Assembly (NCBI GenBank): GCA_907163375.1
Contig: CAJQUW010003035.1
Location: 238,470 to 302,469, forward strand
Source: Prostheceraeus crozeri
Taxonomy: Eukaryota > Platyhelminthes > Polycladida > Euryleptidae
DNA: 64,000 bases
Direction of reading: 5' to 3'
Positions 35,111 to 47,324 of this stretch are shown one piece after another. Made by a program: the position numbers and the translations under genes. The notes under the pieces were generated by a model, which did no database searches, was not told the DNA's origin, and saw nothing but the letters and a program-made list of their open reading frames with translations. How positions within the stretch are numbered: the stretch's first letter is position 1; every line of letters begins with the position of its first letter.

Positions 35111-35228
35111 AGCTAGCAAATTCAGGACAGATAAGTTTTGATTTGATAGTGTAAGCGCTGAACTCCAGAGCATACGATCGTCTATCGCATGTACTTGCCT
35201 CTCTGTTGTTCACAGCATGCATGTTAGT

Positions 35229-35487
35229 CACAGAATTAGACAGGTCGTCTCTTCTTCCGTTTGACTAGAAGGGAAACATTGGAACATGTAACGTTAATGA
35301 AATGGCACAATCTGCTGACATAATACCATAGCAATCGAACAATGAGCAACCAGTTCAACATTGAACACGCCAAATTGTGCAAAGTTTCAGTGACTGTCAT
35401 CAACCGGATCACACAGCAAAGAGACACAGACGATGTCAAGTTCTACAGAGAAGTTTGTGATCGTTTTTTCATGCGTCTGCTAACTTT
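35229..35487 (-). mobile_element. hAT-like MITE family A, 5'-truncated copy
   Basis: Right terminus CACAGAATTAGAC at 35229, family sequence to about 35487 (GTTAGCAGACGCATG on the minus strand), left part missing. Confidence 0.8.
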
Positions 35488-37542
35488 TCTAACCTATCAA
35501 ATGATAGGACTGCGGACTCCGGCTTATAACTAGACCCGAAATATAATACCAACAAATCATTTATCTTCGTACATAGCTGTCACTGTCTTGATGTCAACTT
35601 TCTATGTCAAACAAAAGTACAGAGACAGTAGTGCATGCAAAGCTGGTAATAGTTGAGGAAATGAACCGTGATAGTGAAAAAAAGGATTGTCTTTTCACTC
35701 GGTGATTTAGTAGAGAAGACAAGCCTTCCTAGCCTCGATCACACCAGCGCGCCAATGGTCAGAGACAAAAATGAAATACTAATTTGTTTGAGAACATTAC
35801 CTCTTACCCTCACGTTAATCGTGTATGATGGCTCCTCCAAAGCGCATATTAAAATCGAAAGTGTGCTCATATTTTTTGAAGAAGGATGGGGGATTTTCCT
35901 GCCTGTCAGAGACTAGAGAAAAACCGTGTGAAGCACACATCAACAAGATGGGAGGAGCCGAGTCGCATGTATCCAACTGAAAGCGACAACTGATGAAATT
36001 TTCATTGAAAATGATTGACAATTGATACAGCAATGATCACTAGGTTCAGGTGAGCCTGTAATGATCTATGATGTAGGCTACCAGTTTATTAAAAAAACTA
36101 GGCTTTATATCCTTGCCACCCGGAGTCGGAGTCCTTTTAAAATGATAGGACTCCGCATCCCTGCCTCAATCGTCATATCCGTGAATCTTATCCCTCCCGC
36201 AAGAACTGCTTTCGATCCTTGAACCTTCTCCTTTCACTGAGCCGTGTTCATCGGTATTGATTCATTGAAATTGACAATATTGGATTCTGCTGACTGTATA
36301 GAAGTCTACAGATCCCACGAGGAAGAAAAGCCATTCCTCTATCGCACTCACTTTATCAAGAAAATCGACGTTTAATTTTCCGCTTGATGGACAATAGTAA
36401 ATTGGTCATCTCTTTGTTTAGGCGAGTGGAGCAGTGCACAAGTTTTGCGTTCGTCGACTATAAGTTTGCTTGATTAAGTATTTTACAAAAAGAAGGCAAG
36501 TTGCGTGTCTGTTGAGGCAGCGATTTGGGAGCAAGGCTGCAGTTTCTTGTCTTATTTATGGTAATTCCTTCTCAGCCAGCACGACTGCATTCGAATCTGT
36601 CTGTCTGAAAAACTTTGAAGTCCATCTCCGTCTCCTTGCCGTCTTCTGTCCACTGCGCCCATCTCGATAGGGAAAGTTCTAATGAAAACACTCCGACAAG
36701 TTCAAAATTACAACAGCGGGGTAGAATCTGTTTGTCACAACTGTGCGGATATTGTCCACTCCTTCAGATCACGAAGAAAGCGGAACTGTAGGGCTCAGTG
36801 GCGGCCGAGTCAGATCGCCTGAACATCAAAAGTACTCCTATTCTTGTACCGGGATTTGAATTCTATTCAGCTCGAGGATTTGAAGGGTACTAGGAATGCG
36901 CAGTCTACATGTTGCATCGAAGTAATATCAGAAAATATCTGGGCTATGACTGCAGTACTTGAATTGATGCTTGGACACTTCCCACAGGGAGGAGACACGC
37001 CTTGCAATGCATTTTTGCTGTGGTTCTCGTAAGATTAAAGTAGTTAAGAAGTTAATTAGTCTCCCTCCTTTTCATATCGGTGCGAATGTATTTGCCACCC
37101 AAGTTTGAGGTATCTAAGAATTTGTTCTCACTTGAAGTATGCCATTGTTAAAGTTAAAAGTACCTTTGATATTTTCGTGCAGCGTGGTTATGAAGCTTCT
37201 AAACTGATCAAGTGTAGGAGAGATTTTTTTTTTAGTTTTATTTAAGTTTGGTTTACTTCTGCGAAAGAGTTGTCTATCGTGTGTGGCATTGGTTAAATTT
37301 GTTATCGACAGTGTTGCTGTGTGTGGGATCCGCCAGCTAGGGGTTGAGCGTACAAGATGTTAAGGAACCCGAAACGCAACCGCAACCTAGCTGATCTTTC
37401 TGCTAATGAGCCCCTTCTTTCTGATTCTTGCTGGCCTTTCTGGATTGTTCACATCTTTCTTGTATATTTAGTTTTGTTATTCTGTGCGCCTGTTTTATTT
37501 TCTATTTAGCATTATACAAGTATCTCACCTGTTGATCGATGA
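35488..37542. other. No gene recognised
   Basis: Contains a small GGAGTCC..GGACTCC inverted repeat at about 36126-36154. 37300-37420 has GCTAGGGGTTG and CAACCTAGC in inverse around an ACCCGAAAC phrase, possibly the leader of the retroelement that follows. Nothing else supported. Confidence 0.4.
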
Positions 37543-38334
37543 GAACGCCTATCAGTCCTTTTTAGGACTAACATTATTAGAGTATATATAGTATATAGAT
37601 TGAACGAACTAGAAAAAATTCTCAGAAATTTACATTACCCTAAAGAACTTATGCGCAATTGTTTTCAAAGAGCTTTAGAGTGTCAACGTAATTCTCCGAA
37701 GAAGAATGTAAAAAACCGAAACATGAACAAAATGATCCCTTTCGTGAGTACTTTTGATAAGAACAATCCTAATACTTACCAGAAGCTGATAATTCCAGCA
37801 AGTAACACGTTGAAGCTGATGAACTCATTTAAAAATTGTAACTTCTTTGGATCATACAAAGAACCAAAATCACTGTTAAGCATTTTAAGAAGGAACAACA
37901 GAATAACGATAACAGGATTTGAAAAGTGCAATGAATCAAAATACCAAGCCTGCTCGACTTTGATAACAGGAAAAGAACTGAGTTTTGTTGTAGATGGCCA
38001 AGAGAGAACGTTTTATGTGAAGAGCAACATGAATTGCCAGTCAAAAAATGTTATTTATGTAATAAGATGCGGAGGTTGCCACGAATTCTATATTGGGCAA
38101 ACAGGCGACATGTTTAGAAACCGTCTAACAGTACATAGACAACATATAACACACACAAGATATGCAATACTGACCATGAGCCAACACATCTCTATATGCG
38201 CCAATAACTTACCAATAAAATTCACAGCGGCTCCTATCTATAAGTTAAGTCCTAGCGCATCAAAATTATAGCGTGAGCGTAAGGAGAATGCTTTCATTTC
38301 TATGTTGAGGCCTAAACTCAACAAGTGCTAATTT
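37543..38334 (+). pseudogene. Penelope-type retroelement, C-terminal GIY-YIG region
   Basis: Open from 37543 to a stop at 38269-38271, with tail sequence of the same family visible up to about 38334. In order: end of the RT thumb (LNELEKILRNLHYPKEL), linker (IPFVSTFDKNNPNTYQKL, a phrase typical of these elements), basic segment (PKSLLSILRRNNR), a CxnC part (GFEKCNESKYQAC) and the GIY-YIG endonuclease core VIYVIRCGGCHEFYIGQTGD with RNRLTVHRQHI behind it. The RT palm is not in the window, so this is 5'-truncated. The first usable start codon is not ATG. The encoded nuclease would nick target DNA for reverse transcription. Penelope-like is the best guess; other GIY-YIG retroelements cannot be excluded. 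Confidence 0.75.
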
Positions 38335-39038
38335 TGAATTTGTGTGCTGTTTTTTGTTTGACATATTCATTCCCTTTGACAAGCCTCCAAGATGAGGTGA
38401 AAGCGGTCAAGGAAGTAAAAATGGTGTTTTGATTCATATACTATATTCATTATTTTGTATTATTATCGAACCTGACTTTTTCCTTGATTAAGGAAGTAAT
38501 CCTTTATTGCTCCACTACAATGATTCGATGGACACGTACAATGTATGAGTAACAACGGCGTCAATGATACAAAGCGACAAGAAGGCAATGATCAGTGAGG
38601 TACATAAAATGATATAAAATAAACCAATACAATTATCTATAAAATTTGACAAAAGATCTGCTAAAGCGTGTAGTTATAGCAAAAGGTGGACGCAAAACAC
38701 AGCAGTTGCGTGAAGACATCTCTCTCACTGGACGACAAAGCTTTGAGAGGGTGAGACACATCTGCATTGATCGAGTCAAACAATTTATGGTAAGTTCAGT
38801 TTGCGAAATACGTCTGGACTCGACTTTTTTTAACTTTCGGTTTCACGTATTTTCTAATTTACCTTCAACATGTTGTTAGATTTGGCATACTGAAAGGTCA
38901 AATTTTCTACTTATTCAAGCATGCAGCTTTTTGCCAAGACTTTGAATGCAACTTTGTACAAAGGACTTTTAATCCGAGTATACATACTATATCGAACACT
39001 AAGTCTTGGAATTTCAAATGTTATTCAAGTGCTTTATA
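38335..39038. other. Retroelement 3' flank, then no gene
   Basis: 38370-38410 has a short hairpin (CCTC..GAGG) followed by GAAAG and complementary TTGAC/GTCAA, a weak hammerhead-like reminder. 38646-38790 is open and ends at a GTAAGT, discussed under rejected items. Confidence 0.35.
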
Positions 39039-39975
39039 CCCTCACGAAAATTTTTCATGAGAACTCATGAAAATTGTTGCCGATTCATGAGATTTTTATG
39101 AGGGCTCATGAGATTATGATCAGTCTCATAAGATATTCTCATGAGAAAATATTTAACTCTTGACGCTCTCATGATGCATTGATGAGAGCATAATGAGTGG
39201 TAATGAGAACATTCATGAGGAAAATATCTCATGATGAGTTCAAGGGAAAATCATGGGCATTCATGAGGTTTTTGTGAAATTGAGTCTATAAGTAATAAGG
39301 TATGCATGCTAGCTGCGAAAGGAAGGAGATATTAGGAAGCTTATTCAATCGATGATAATCTCCAAGTTTAATGTATAAAGCAAAAATATAGAATATATCA
39401 CACCGAAAACAGCACTTTCGAAATGATGCATATATAATTTGACTTTGCAATTATCACTACTGTGCAAAATGTTGAAAATGGACATGTATACAATCACAGT
39501 TCAAAATACAAACTCCATTATCAACTAAATTATCAAACAGCGGTTTCAGCCTAAAGTAACTTTTGTAAACTGACTTGTTGTTTGTAACTTTGTTGTTGTT
39601 GTTGACTTTCTATACATTTTTTGTCTTGTAATGAAAAGTGTTTTTACTTTCAAATGGTGTACATTCCTCACGCTTCTCATTATTGAGGAAATTCGAAAAT
39701 ATACGTTATTTTATTCTATTATCTTCCATTGATAAATTATAGTTTATTATTGCAAACACTGAGATAGTATTGTCGACATAATGCTCAGGGGCAATGTAAC
39801 TAGGCCAAGAAAGACTCAATAACTAAATGCCGTAAAATAAAGTCAGAAGTATGAAAAAAGCAAGTGTCAATTTATTACTGAAAATATTATCAAGTTATTC
39901 ATGAGAAACACATGAAATTTGATTAGATATGTAAATGAAAAATCTCATAAAAATCATAAGGAAATTTCGTGAGGG
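39039..39975. mobile_element. TIR element family 'CCCTCACG', copy 1, 937 bp
   Basis: Ends CCCTCACGAAAATT and inverse AATTTCGTGAGGG with TA next to both. Both subterminal regions are dense in TCATGA palindromes (more than ten in the left 200 bp). Middle AT-rich, no protein. Related copies: 56131-56837 and about 60098-60847. Confidence 0.8.
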
Positions 39976-40186
39976 TAATGATAGAAATTGCATATTTTAT
40001 ATAAAATAATCAAGTGTGTTTCTAGTCACCAAATTAAGTAGTAATTTTGTGTGTTTTTCCACGTCATCAACGTCATTTTCGTGATTTGCAATCACATTCG
40101 GAAGTGACTAGACCGATGGAATATCATTTTACAAATGCATTTGAACGAATACTTTTGAAAAAAATATTTGACACTTTACTCAGTTA

Positions 40187-41360
40187 CCGTAAAACCTCTA
40201 TTTGAACGGCATGCCGCTCTATATTTTTCAAACCTTTCCCCGCACTGCCGTTCAATTAGAGAGTGCCGTTCTATTTTTCGAATGGCTGATCAGAATTTAG
40301 AGATGAAATTTTCAGTAATTTTTATCTTAAATCTTAAATTTTATAGATGAAAAGCGAAAATATGTAACATAAGAACTCTGCATATATCTATTTGACAAAA
40401 GTTGACAAACACAGGTTACCGGTAATCACTGGTTAGAAATCACAAACTCATTAGTGAAAATCAAGTGACACGTCGCTGTTGTAGCTGTCCTCGTCATTCG
40501 CATCACCCTCAGCATCATCGGTAATATCCGGTAATATCCGGTAAGCTTCTAAAATAATACAGAATTGACGAATGGGAATGAGTCTGGGAGTGGGACTTCC
40601 CAGTGTCTAAAAATAGCTCCATAGCATTCTACAAACTTTTCCTGTTTTACACGTTTTGCAGAAGATTATTTCAGTCATGTAATTGATGTAGGAGATGAAT
40701 TCATCAAAGTGTCGTTAAATTAGAGGTGACGTTCAAATAGAGGTTTTACCAGTGGCGGCTCGTCAGAGGAGGCGAGGGAGGCATTGCCTCCCCATGATTT
40801 TCTGCGGCAAGATATTTTATATTCCTGACATTTTTCTACTCTATTTTGTTTAATTCATTAAAATAGTAACATTGATCACATGGCAACACGCCTCAGCCGA
40901 GCAGCGCAGATATCAAACTCGCTGTATCACTACACAGGGAGGCGTGCCTCATCTCACAGTGTTATACGCGGTAGAGAACTTTGATGACACGTGATTGGCT
41001 GATTCATTCAGCTGCTTGTTTACAATGTGAAAGAGAGGCATGCCTCAGCCATTATTCGCGTTCGACGTTCGGTACTGCTGCTTCGATATGGCGTCCGCTG
41101 CGAATGAAATATGCACAGCAGAGGAGGTTTCCTAAGTGGACAGCATTCTCGAAAAGCCGTTTTCTACGATAAAGTTATCGATGAATTTGCATCTATGAAG
41201 CAGAGACGAATAGAATTTTTGTACAAATAAATAAGCATTACAATGCCATGCTAAACTCATTTTGTGTTGTCATTTTCAAAGTAGGCCCTATTTTGCATTA
41301 TAATTTACTAGGCCTATATTGTATGACTTATGACCCACGTGCCGCCACTGATTTTTACAG
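40187..41360. mobile_element. TA-flanked TIR element split by a hAT-like insertion
   Basis: Left end CCGTAAAACCTCTATTTG after TA (40185-40186). The inverse reaches GAGGTTTTAC at 40749 and is finished after the inserted element by AG and TA (41359-41362). Without the insertion the element is about 565 bp. Tc1/mariner-type MITE from the TA duplication and TIR. Confidence 0.75.
40750..41350. mobile_element. hAT-like element, non-autonomous, 601 bp
   Basis: TIR CAGTGGCGGC and inverse GCCGCCACTG. Flanking 8-mers GGTTTTAC and ATTTTTAC agree at six positions, a decayed hAT duplication. It sits in the right terminal repeat of the 40187 element. Self-complementary GGAGGC/GCCTCC near the left end. Confidence 0.8.
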
Positions 41361-41362
41361 TA

Positions 41363-41967
41363 TATTCTATAGGCAAAAATCAAATTTATGAATATCTATT
41401 GGACTAAAAGTGTCTTTTCATTGCATTCAACCACTTTTCATTTGGGGACTTATATCCAATATTTGGAAAATTTTCAAAAATGTGAAGCAATAATACGTTG
41501 GGTTACAAAAAGGTGAATCCTCATAAATAATTTGGCTATCTAAAATGTTGAACTGATGTTTATAGTACAAATATGAGTTACTTGAGGAAACTAATTGCCA
41601 CCATTGGCAAGTTGAACCGCTAAATATGCTGTGCTGTGAATTTCATGTCATTAGACCCAATGTTGTAGGAACTGAGAGCTTGCTTCCACCAACTGTATAA
41701 GGAACAGATACATCGTTTTTAAATGTTGGCAAAAGTATGTGCCTGCTATCTAAATTGCATTTCGAGAGCATTTTGACAGCTTTATCACATCGAACTTTAT
41801 TACATTTTTGACTAACAGTGAATATTCATCATTAGCCCATCACTGATATCTGTTAAGATGAATGACTGACAAAGCAGGTATTGCTTACTGTAATTAGATC
41901 GAAGGGGGCACACACACTCAAAGGCTATTTGCGCACACCATACTCTCTCTTTCCTTTGCCCCTTTTT
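41363..41967. other. No gene recognised
   Basis: Plain AT-rich sequence. Confidence 0.4.
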
Positions 41968-42222
41968 CGGAGCTGATGACTGATGTCATGAAACCGTTGC
42001 TTCTTCAGTAATCAGAGTGGAGGGCATGGCAGGGCTCTCTCTCTCTCCCCTTTGTTCGGAGCTGATGACTGATATCATGAAACCGTTGCTTCTTTAGTAA
42101 TCAGAGTGGAGGGCATGGCAGGGCTCTCTCTCTCCCCTTTGTTCGGAGCTGATGACTGATGTCATGAAACCGTTGCTTCTTCAGTAATCAGAGTGGAGGG
42201 CATGGCAGGGCTCTCTCTCACA
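41968..42222. repeat. Three tandem units of about 86-89 bp with CT linkers
   Basis: Units start CGGAGCTGATGACTGATG at 41968, 42057 and 42143 and end in CATGGCAGGGCTCTCTC. The head resembles the hammerhead-like motif at 48901 (CGGAGCTGA, GAAA), but the pairing arms are not kept. Confidence 0.85.
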
Positions 42223-42627
42223 AGTGCTGACCAACCCAATGTTCACAGTTTTGATAACTTCCTATCCGTCTTCATCATATTGGCTGCCCGAATGTCCACC
42301 CGTCTCCGGATTACATCGTCTGTTGGAAGCAGCAGTGATGTCTTCCATTGTTTGAATGTCAGTCGTTGTCACCTTCATCCAAAGACCTCGAGTACCGTTT
42401 GAGCGTCAAGTCGACAAAGGGATGAGAAGTCTACGGGGATTAGGACCCTGTCTGCTATCGGATCTGCGCCTTCCGTTCACTTTGGACCTGGCTAGCCCGA
42501 GCACTTTGTTCCTCGCCGCTGTGAGAGAGAGTTGGGGAAATCAGACGCCAAGTCTACAGCTTCGCGGCATCTGTCAGTGTCCGCTTTCTTCCCGACCTTG
42601 TACCTGCTCCTCCTTGATGGGGAATAA

Positions 42628-42637
42628 TCTCGCGAGA
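42628..42637. promoter_or_regulatory. Palindrome TCTCGCGAGA (possible core promoter motif)
   Basis: This exact palindrome is a known element of TATA-less animal promoters (ZBTB33-type site). It lies in the only CpG-rich 400 bp of this part (42230-42700), and TCTCGCGG follows 6 bp later. No gene could be attached to it, so function is open. Confidence 0.3.
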
Positions 42638-43044
42638 GCATCTCGCGGTAACGGCGGACACTCTCGGACTGAGCTTTCTGTTCTAGTCGATTTCCAATTA
42701 TTTCTACAAATTAAAACATAATCGTTCCCCGTCCAATCCCTTGTTCATTTCACTTTTATCTCCACCGTTCATATCTATTCTACAGCTCCCGACATTCATA
42801 GATATCCGACTTTGCGCTCTTGTTTAAGTCAAATTGTTAGTCATTTCAACTGTTCCTTTAATGTTGGTAGAACTGAGAAACTAATTCGTGAAATAAATAA
42901 GAAGAAATTAACCTGGTTTATACTCAGAAACACATTCGGCTGACGCCCTTCTTCCATGTGGTCGATTAAAGCGTTATACACTAACCAATGAGTCAAAATA
43001 CATGTACTTTATGTTAACAACATTTTACTCTATGCGAAGTTTAA

Positions 43045-43375
43045 CCCTCAGAGATCTAAGGGGGAGTCCAGTTGCACTTTATGTGCTAAGGATATATCAA
43101 CCGCTCATGCCGATGCAAAATGATCATTTTTGACGGGAAATCTGCATGTGTTGTTTCATTTCAATGGAATCAGTAGAAGTGTACAGATAGGTCAAAGAGG
43201 TTCAGTGGACCCCCCTCAGGTCTCATAGGGTGTAGAAATTCCCACAACAAGAGTTTTACTATTACATGACAAATGGTTTTGGACATGCCCACGATGGTGG
43301 ATAATGAATGAAATTCATGTATTCAATGTTTACATCATGCTCGTATATGTACGTTGTGTTAGGAAGTCGCAAAAT
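43045..43375 (+). mobile_element. piggyBac-like repeat, long form
   Basis: Starts after TTAA (43041-43044) with CCCTCAGAGA; contains GTTTCATTTCAATGGAATCAG and the GGACCCCCCTCAG block, then continues like 27325-27673 (minus) to about 43375. Right TTAA not found. Confidence 0.6.
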
Positions 43376-44510
43376 GCGAATATTCTGTTTTCGCACATGA
43401 TCGTGCATGACTGGTTGGCCTACAAATCAGCATAAATCAATGCTCAAAATGAAAGCTGTCATTATATTCATAGTTCAGCAGTAAACACAGACTGTTGGGA
43501 AAGTTTTTACAGCAGTCATTGATGAGTTTGAGATCTCCAAAGATGTTTTGAGGGTCTTAAAATGCAGCAATTGTGCCTCAGTTTAGGCTTATTTCCGATT
43601 GGTTTGGATAAATTTGAAAAAATGGCCAAATGTAGGGATTCTGCTGCATGGAATAAATCAGTTTCATTATAATCAACTATCTGAGGTTACATGGCGACAG
43701 CAAACATCGTAAAACCGCCTCGTAGTACAACTGATACTGTGCTAATGTCGCTGAATTACAAAAACACTTTATTTTGCATGAGTTTACTGAGAAGGCTAAA
43801 AGAAAGGAATTCTCAACACCTCGAAGTGTCGATGCTGTGTGGTAGTCATCATAGACTAGGTCTACTCATCAGATTCTTTGACCAGATCTATTTGCGCTGT
43901 AGGCCTACGCATACTTCACAAAAATTGTGTATTTTCATTATACAAAAATAAAATGATGTCATAGGTGTCTCTTTGACTGATTCGAATGAGAAATTATGAA
44001 AATCGAGTTTTCAGATGAGAATGTTGTTGTAGAAATTTCCATCGAAATGTTTCGTTCAATCTCTCAGCAGTTCTTGACCAAAGTCCGAGAATCTCTTAGA
44101 CCATTGTGACAATGTGATTGAATGGGGTGGAGATAGTGTAGCTAAATGAATGTCCTGTTCATCTAAATGCCCTCATAATGGTGCTAAATAACGTGATTTC
44201 TAATAAAATTTGGCAGATTTCCGTGAAGATCTGACTAAAAATGTAATTCGCTGAAATCATTTCTGATTGAATTAACACGATAGACGCTAATTTTTCTATC
44301 TCGTTGCACTTATCATTGCAGATTTTTTCAGATCGTGCTCAAGAAAGGTGCATTTAATTATTTCCATCGCATTTTTTGATTAATGATAGGCTTAAACCAC
44401 ATGTGTCTCATAATTATCATCGATAATAGCAAAGTCGTCAATTAAATTTGTCTGCTGAGATGGTCTCAATAGTCACACCTTGTATAATATAAATAGATTT
44501 TACTCACTCC
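43376..44510. other. No gene recognised
   Basis: Only short frames, no repeat seen. Confidence 0.4.
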
Positions 44511-44514
44511 TTAA

Positions 44515-44717
44515 TCCTCAGAGACCTGAGAGGGTCCAGTGGACCACGGAGCCACATTTTTCTATTTCACTTTCTGTGCTGAGGATATATGAACCGCTCA
44601 TGGCCATGCAAAATCATCATTTCTGACAGTGAATCTGTATGTATTATTTCATTTCAATTGAATCAGTAGAAGTATGGTAGATAGGCCAAGGGGGTCCACT
44701 GGACCCCCCTCAGAGGG
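44515..44717 (+). mobile_element. piggyBac-like MITE, 203 bp
   Basis: Bounded by TTAA at 44511-44514 and 44718-44721. Ends TCCTCAGAG and inverse of CCCTCTGAGG. Each end carries a near-palindromic GGTCCA.TGGACC. TTAA duplication and CCYT ends fit piggyBac. Confidence 0.8.
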
Positions 44718-44721
44718 TTAA

Positions 44722-45726
44722 GCAATGCAATTCAATCAATGCATGTCATTGTATTAACTGGAGGAAACTGCAAATACACTGAGAAATGCAAATTAGTAAG
44801 TCGCAAGTCAAAATGTAGGAAAACAATTATTAAGCTGACTCAGCAAGTTGATTATATCCAACTGAGGCTGTCAGAATTGTCGCTTCAATTTATTCTAGTA
44901 TTTAACGGCATTTACTATCCTAGCGCTCATGCACATGGTTCTCCCTACCAATGAATAAAGACGATCAGGTCTACTAGTCATCATACTGTATCAACTTGTA
45001 AAAATAATGAGTGATGCCAGACGTGGCACATTTAATTCATCCGGACTGAAATGAAGCCGTGAAATGAAGATTTGTTGAAAAGATAAATGAAAATTTGATC
45101 CTTAAGACGACTGATGAAACGTTCGTTAAAGGAATAATGTCAAAACAACAGATTCTTATTCACGAAATAAATGAAATGAACTATAAACAAGAGCTATAAA
45201 GAGTTATATTCATCCCAACCTAATTCATTTGTGCTGAGGCTTAACCGACCAAGGGGGCACACAAATCTGGCATATCAATTTGGACATTACTATGGGCTGG
45301 TTGGTTTTAAACGTGCAAAAACAGAGCATTGAGTATTGCACTTCAAGAACAATCCACAAATGCATTTATTTTGACTGAAAGTCCAGTAATGCTGCAAAAT
45401 CTTCATTATGTTTTAATTGACAAAATAAAACTTGTTTGTTTGACCCTTGATCCATGCATTACCTAACAAATGGTGCACAATTTTTAAAGATGTTATCTGA
45501 AACTCTGGTAAAAACTGGTAAAATTCTTATCGGTCAAGTGTATACGAGTATCGATTTATTCTACTTTGAACCTGTGCTCATTCGAAGAGAATATTGAAAT
45601 TGTTCTTTAACTCAGCCATGATTTTGACTTTTATCACATCGTTAGGTGTGAATCAATATTAAAGTGGACCGAACAGTGAGTTGTCTTTATTGATGACGTC
45701 AGACATTTATTCCGGTAAAACCAGCT

Positions 45727-45728
<2 letters not shown>
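44722..45728. other. No gene recognised
   Basis: A retroelement-tail-like phrase CTGATGAAACGTTCG occurs near 45112, without arms. Otherwise AT-rich. Confidence 0.4.
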
Positions 45729-45773
<45 letters not shown>

Positions 45774-46102
45774 CTCAGAAAGTTTATTGACCAAATTTTG
45801 GTGCAAGCAGAGAAAGTTATGTGGTAATGCAACATGAAATGAGATTGACGAAAATCTCTCTTGCAAAAATTTATCTCTCTCCCTCCTTCTCTCTCTCTCT
45901 CTCCCTCGCTCTCTCTCTCTTCCTCTCTCTCCTTCCTTCTCTCTCTCTCCCTCCCTCCTTGTCTCTCTCTCTCTCCCTCCCTCCCTCCCTCTCTCTCTCT
46001 CTTCCTCTCTCTCCTTCCTTCTCTCTCTCTCCCTCCCTCCTTGTCTCTCTCTCTCCCTCCCTCCCTCCCTCTCTCTCTCTCCTTCCTTCTCTCTCTCTCT
46101 CT

Positions 46103-46157
<55 letters not shown>

Positions 46158-46358
46158 TCTCTCTCCTTCCTTCTCTCTCTCTCCCTCCCTCCTTGTCTCT
46201 CTCTCTCTCCCTCCCTCTCTCTCTCTCCCTCCTTCTCTCTCTCTCCCTCCCTCCCTCCCTCTCTCTCTCCCTCCCTCCCTCCCTCCCTCTCTCCCTCTCT
46301 CTCTCTCTTTCTCTCTCTCCCTCCCTCCCTCCCTCTCTCTCTCTCTCTCTCTCTCCTT

Positions 46359-46407
<49 letters not shown>

Positions 46408-46422
46408 CCTCCCTCTCTCTGT
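45729..46422. repeat. CT/CCTCC microsatellite, about 700 bp, split by a LINE tail
   Basis: 45729-45770 is pure CT. 45771-45870 is unique and reads on the minus strand GGTCAATAAACTTTCTGAG just before a GA run. 45871-46422 is CT mixed with CCTCC and TTCC, with 60-bp higher-order repeats (CCTTCTCTCTCTCCCTCCCT). The 188-301 codon frames on both strands are products of the repeat, not genes. Confidence 0.92.
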
Positions 46423-47324
46423 CGTAGCGCCTTTTCACACCCTCTTGCCTCTCGCCTACCCATCATCGATACTTCGTTGTGCGAAGTTCCATCCTCAATC
46501 CCGAAGCCCCAAATCAGTTGCTCTCTTGACCTTTCCATCAATAATTCCTTGTGAGGAGTCAGTGCATCAAAGTCCGCGTTCCTAACCATCTTGTCCAAGA
46601 GCATTTCATCATAAATCTGTTCGCCTGTAAAACTCGTACGACAAAACAGCCGAATTCAATCTCAAGTCTTCGCTCGCTATCTTTGTTGGCGTCTCACACG
46701 AGGCTGGGAATCAATCTCACTTGGATTAAACTCTTATTGTCGTCTGGAAGTTGTGTAGAGACAGAGAACGTATTTCCAATTAAAATTTTGCTATGATTAA
46801 TAGGAGTGTGTGAGATTCGGGGATTAATTTCGACTTTCCACAAAAATTGGCGCAGAGATTCATAGATCGTCAATAATTCAGCTTTCATCTTCCTTTCGGG
46901 CCGGCAGAAACAGCAACAACATTCTTTCCTTCCTTGGGGATCACTTCTCTTCTTTTCTTTCTTTTCTACGAAGTCTCTTTCTTTCTTCCGTGACGTCAGA
47001 ATGTACTATCCAAGTGCTCTGACCAATGTCCTTCCATTTCAGTCTCTCAGACAGCTGACTTGACGTTCGATGATGAAGTTTTTCCGCCGTATCTGAACTG
47101 CATATCGATTGTCAGTTGACGAGTGGGCAGTTGACTGCTTATCTTCAACCAACGATTTCAAAACCAGAAGGCTCGTCAGTCCTTGACAGGTAGACTCAGT
47201 GCTTGTCTTCCTCAAGTGTACGTGCATACATACCAATTCTTATCTGTTATGTGGATAAATGGAATTTAGATGTCTATTTACAACTTTATAACTGACCATA
47301 TATCTATGACATGTTAACTTCTCT
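46423..47324. other. No gene recognised
   Basis: Moderate GC, short frames on both strands, nothing matched. Confidence 0.4.

Noticed and set aside
37310-37400. Stem CAGCTAGGGGTTG / CAACCTAGCTG around CCGAAACG as a hammerhead
   Set aside because: Outer stem is good, but no CUGANGA-like core is present.
38646-38790. Possible coding exon ending at a GTAAGT donor
   Set aside because: About 48 codons, no recognisable domain, no clear acceptor or neighbouring exon, no ATG; could be chance or retroelement-derived.
41968-42222. Triplicated CTGATGA...GAAAC as a hammerhead array
   Set aside because: The sequence between CTGATGA and GAAA pairs with the core itself, position 17 and stem I partners do not fit; only the head resembles the 48901 motif.
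42193-42721. Two overlapping frames in a GC-richer block as a possible gene
   Set aside because: No domain; the first frame begins inside a tandem repeat. Only the TCTCGCGAGA palindrome was kept as a low-confidence feature.
45699-46604. Very long frames (188-301 codons) on both strands, rich in RERE or SLSL
   Set aside because: They read through CT/GA microsatellite; a two-base repeat has no stops in any frame. Same for 47400-47615, 48963-49175 and 51354-51887.
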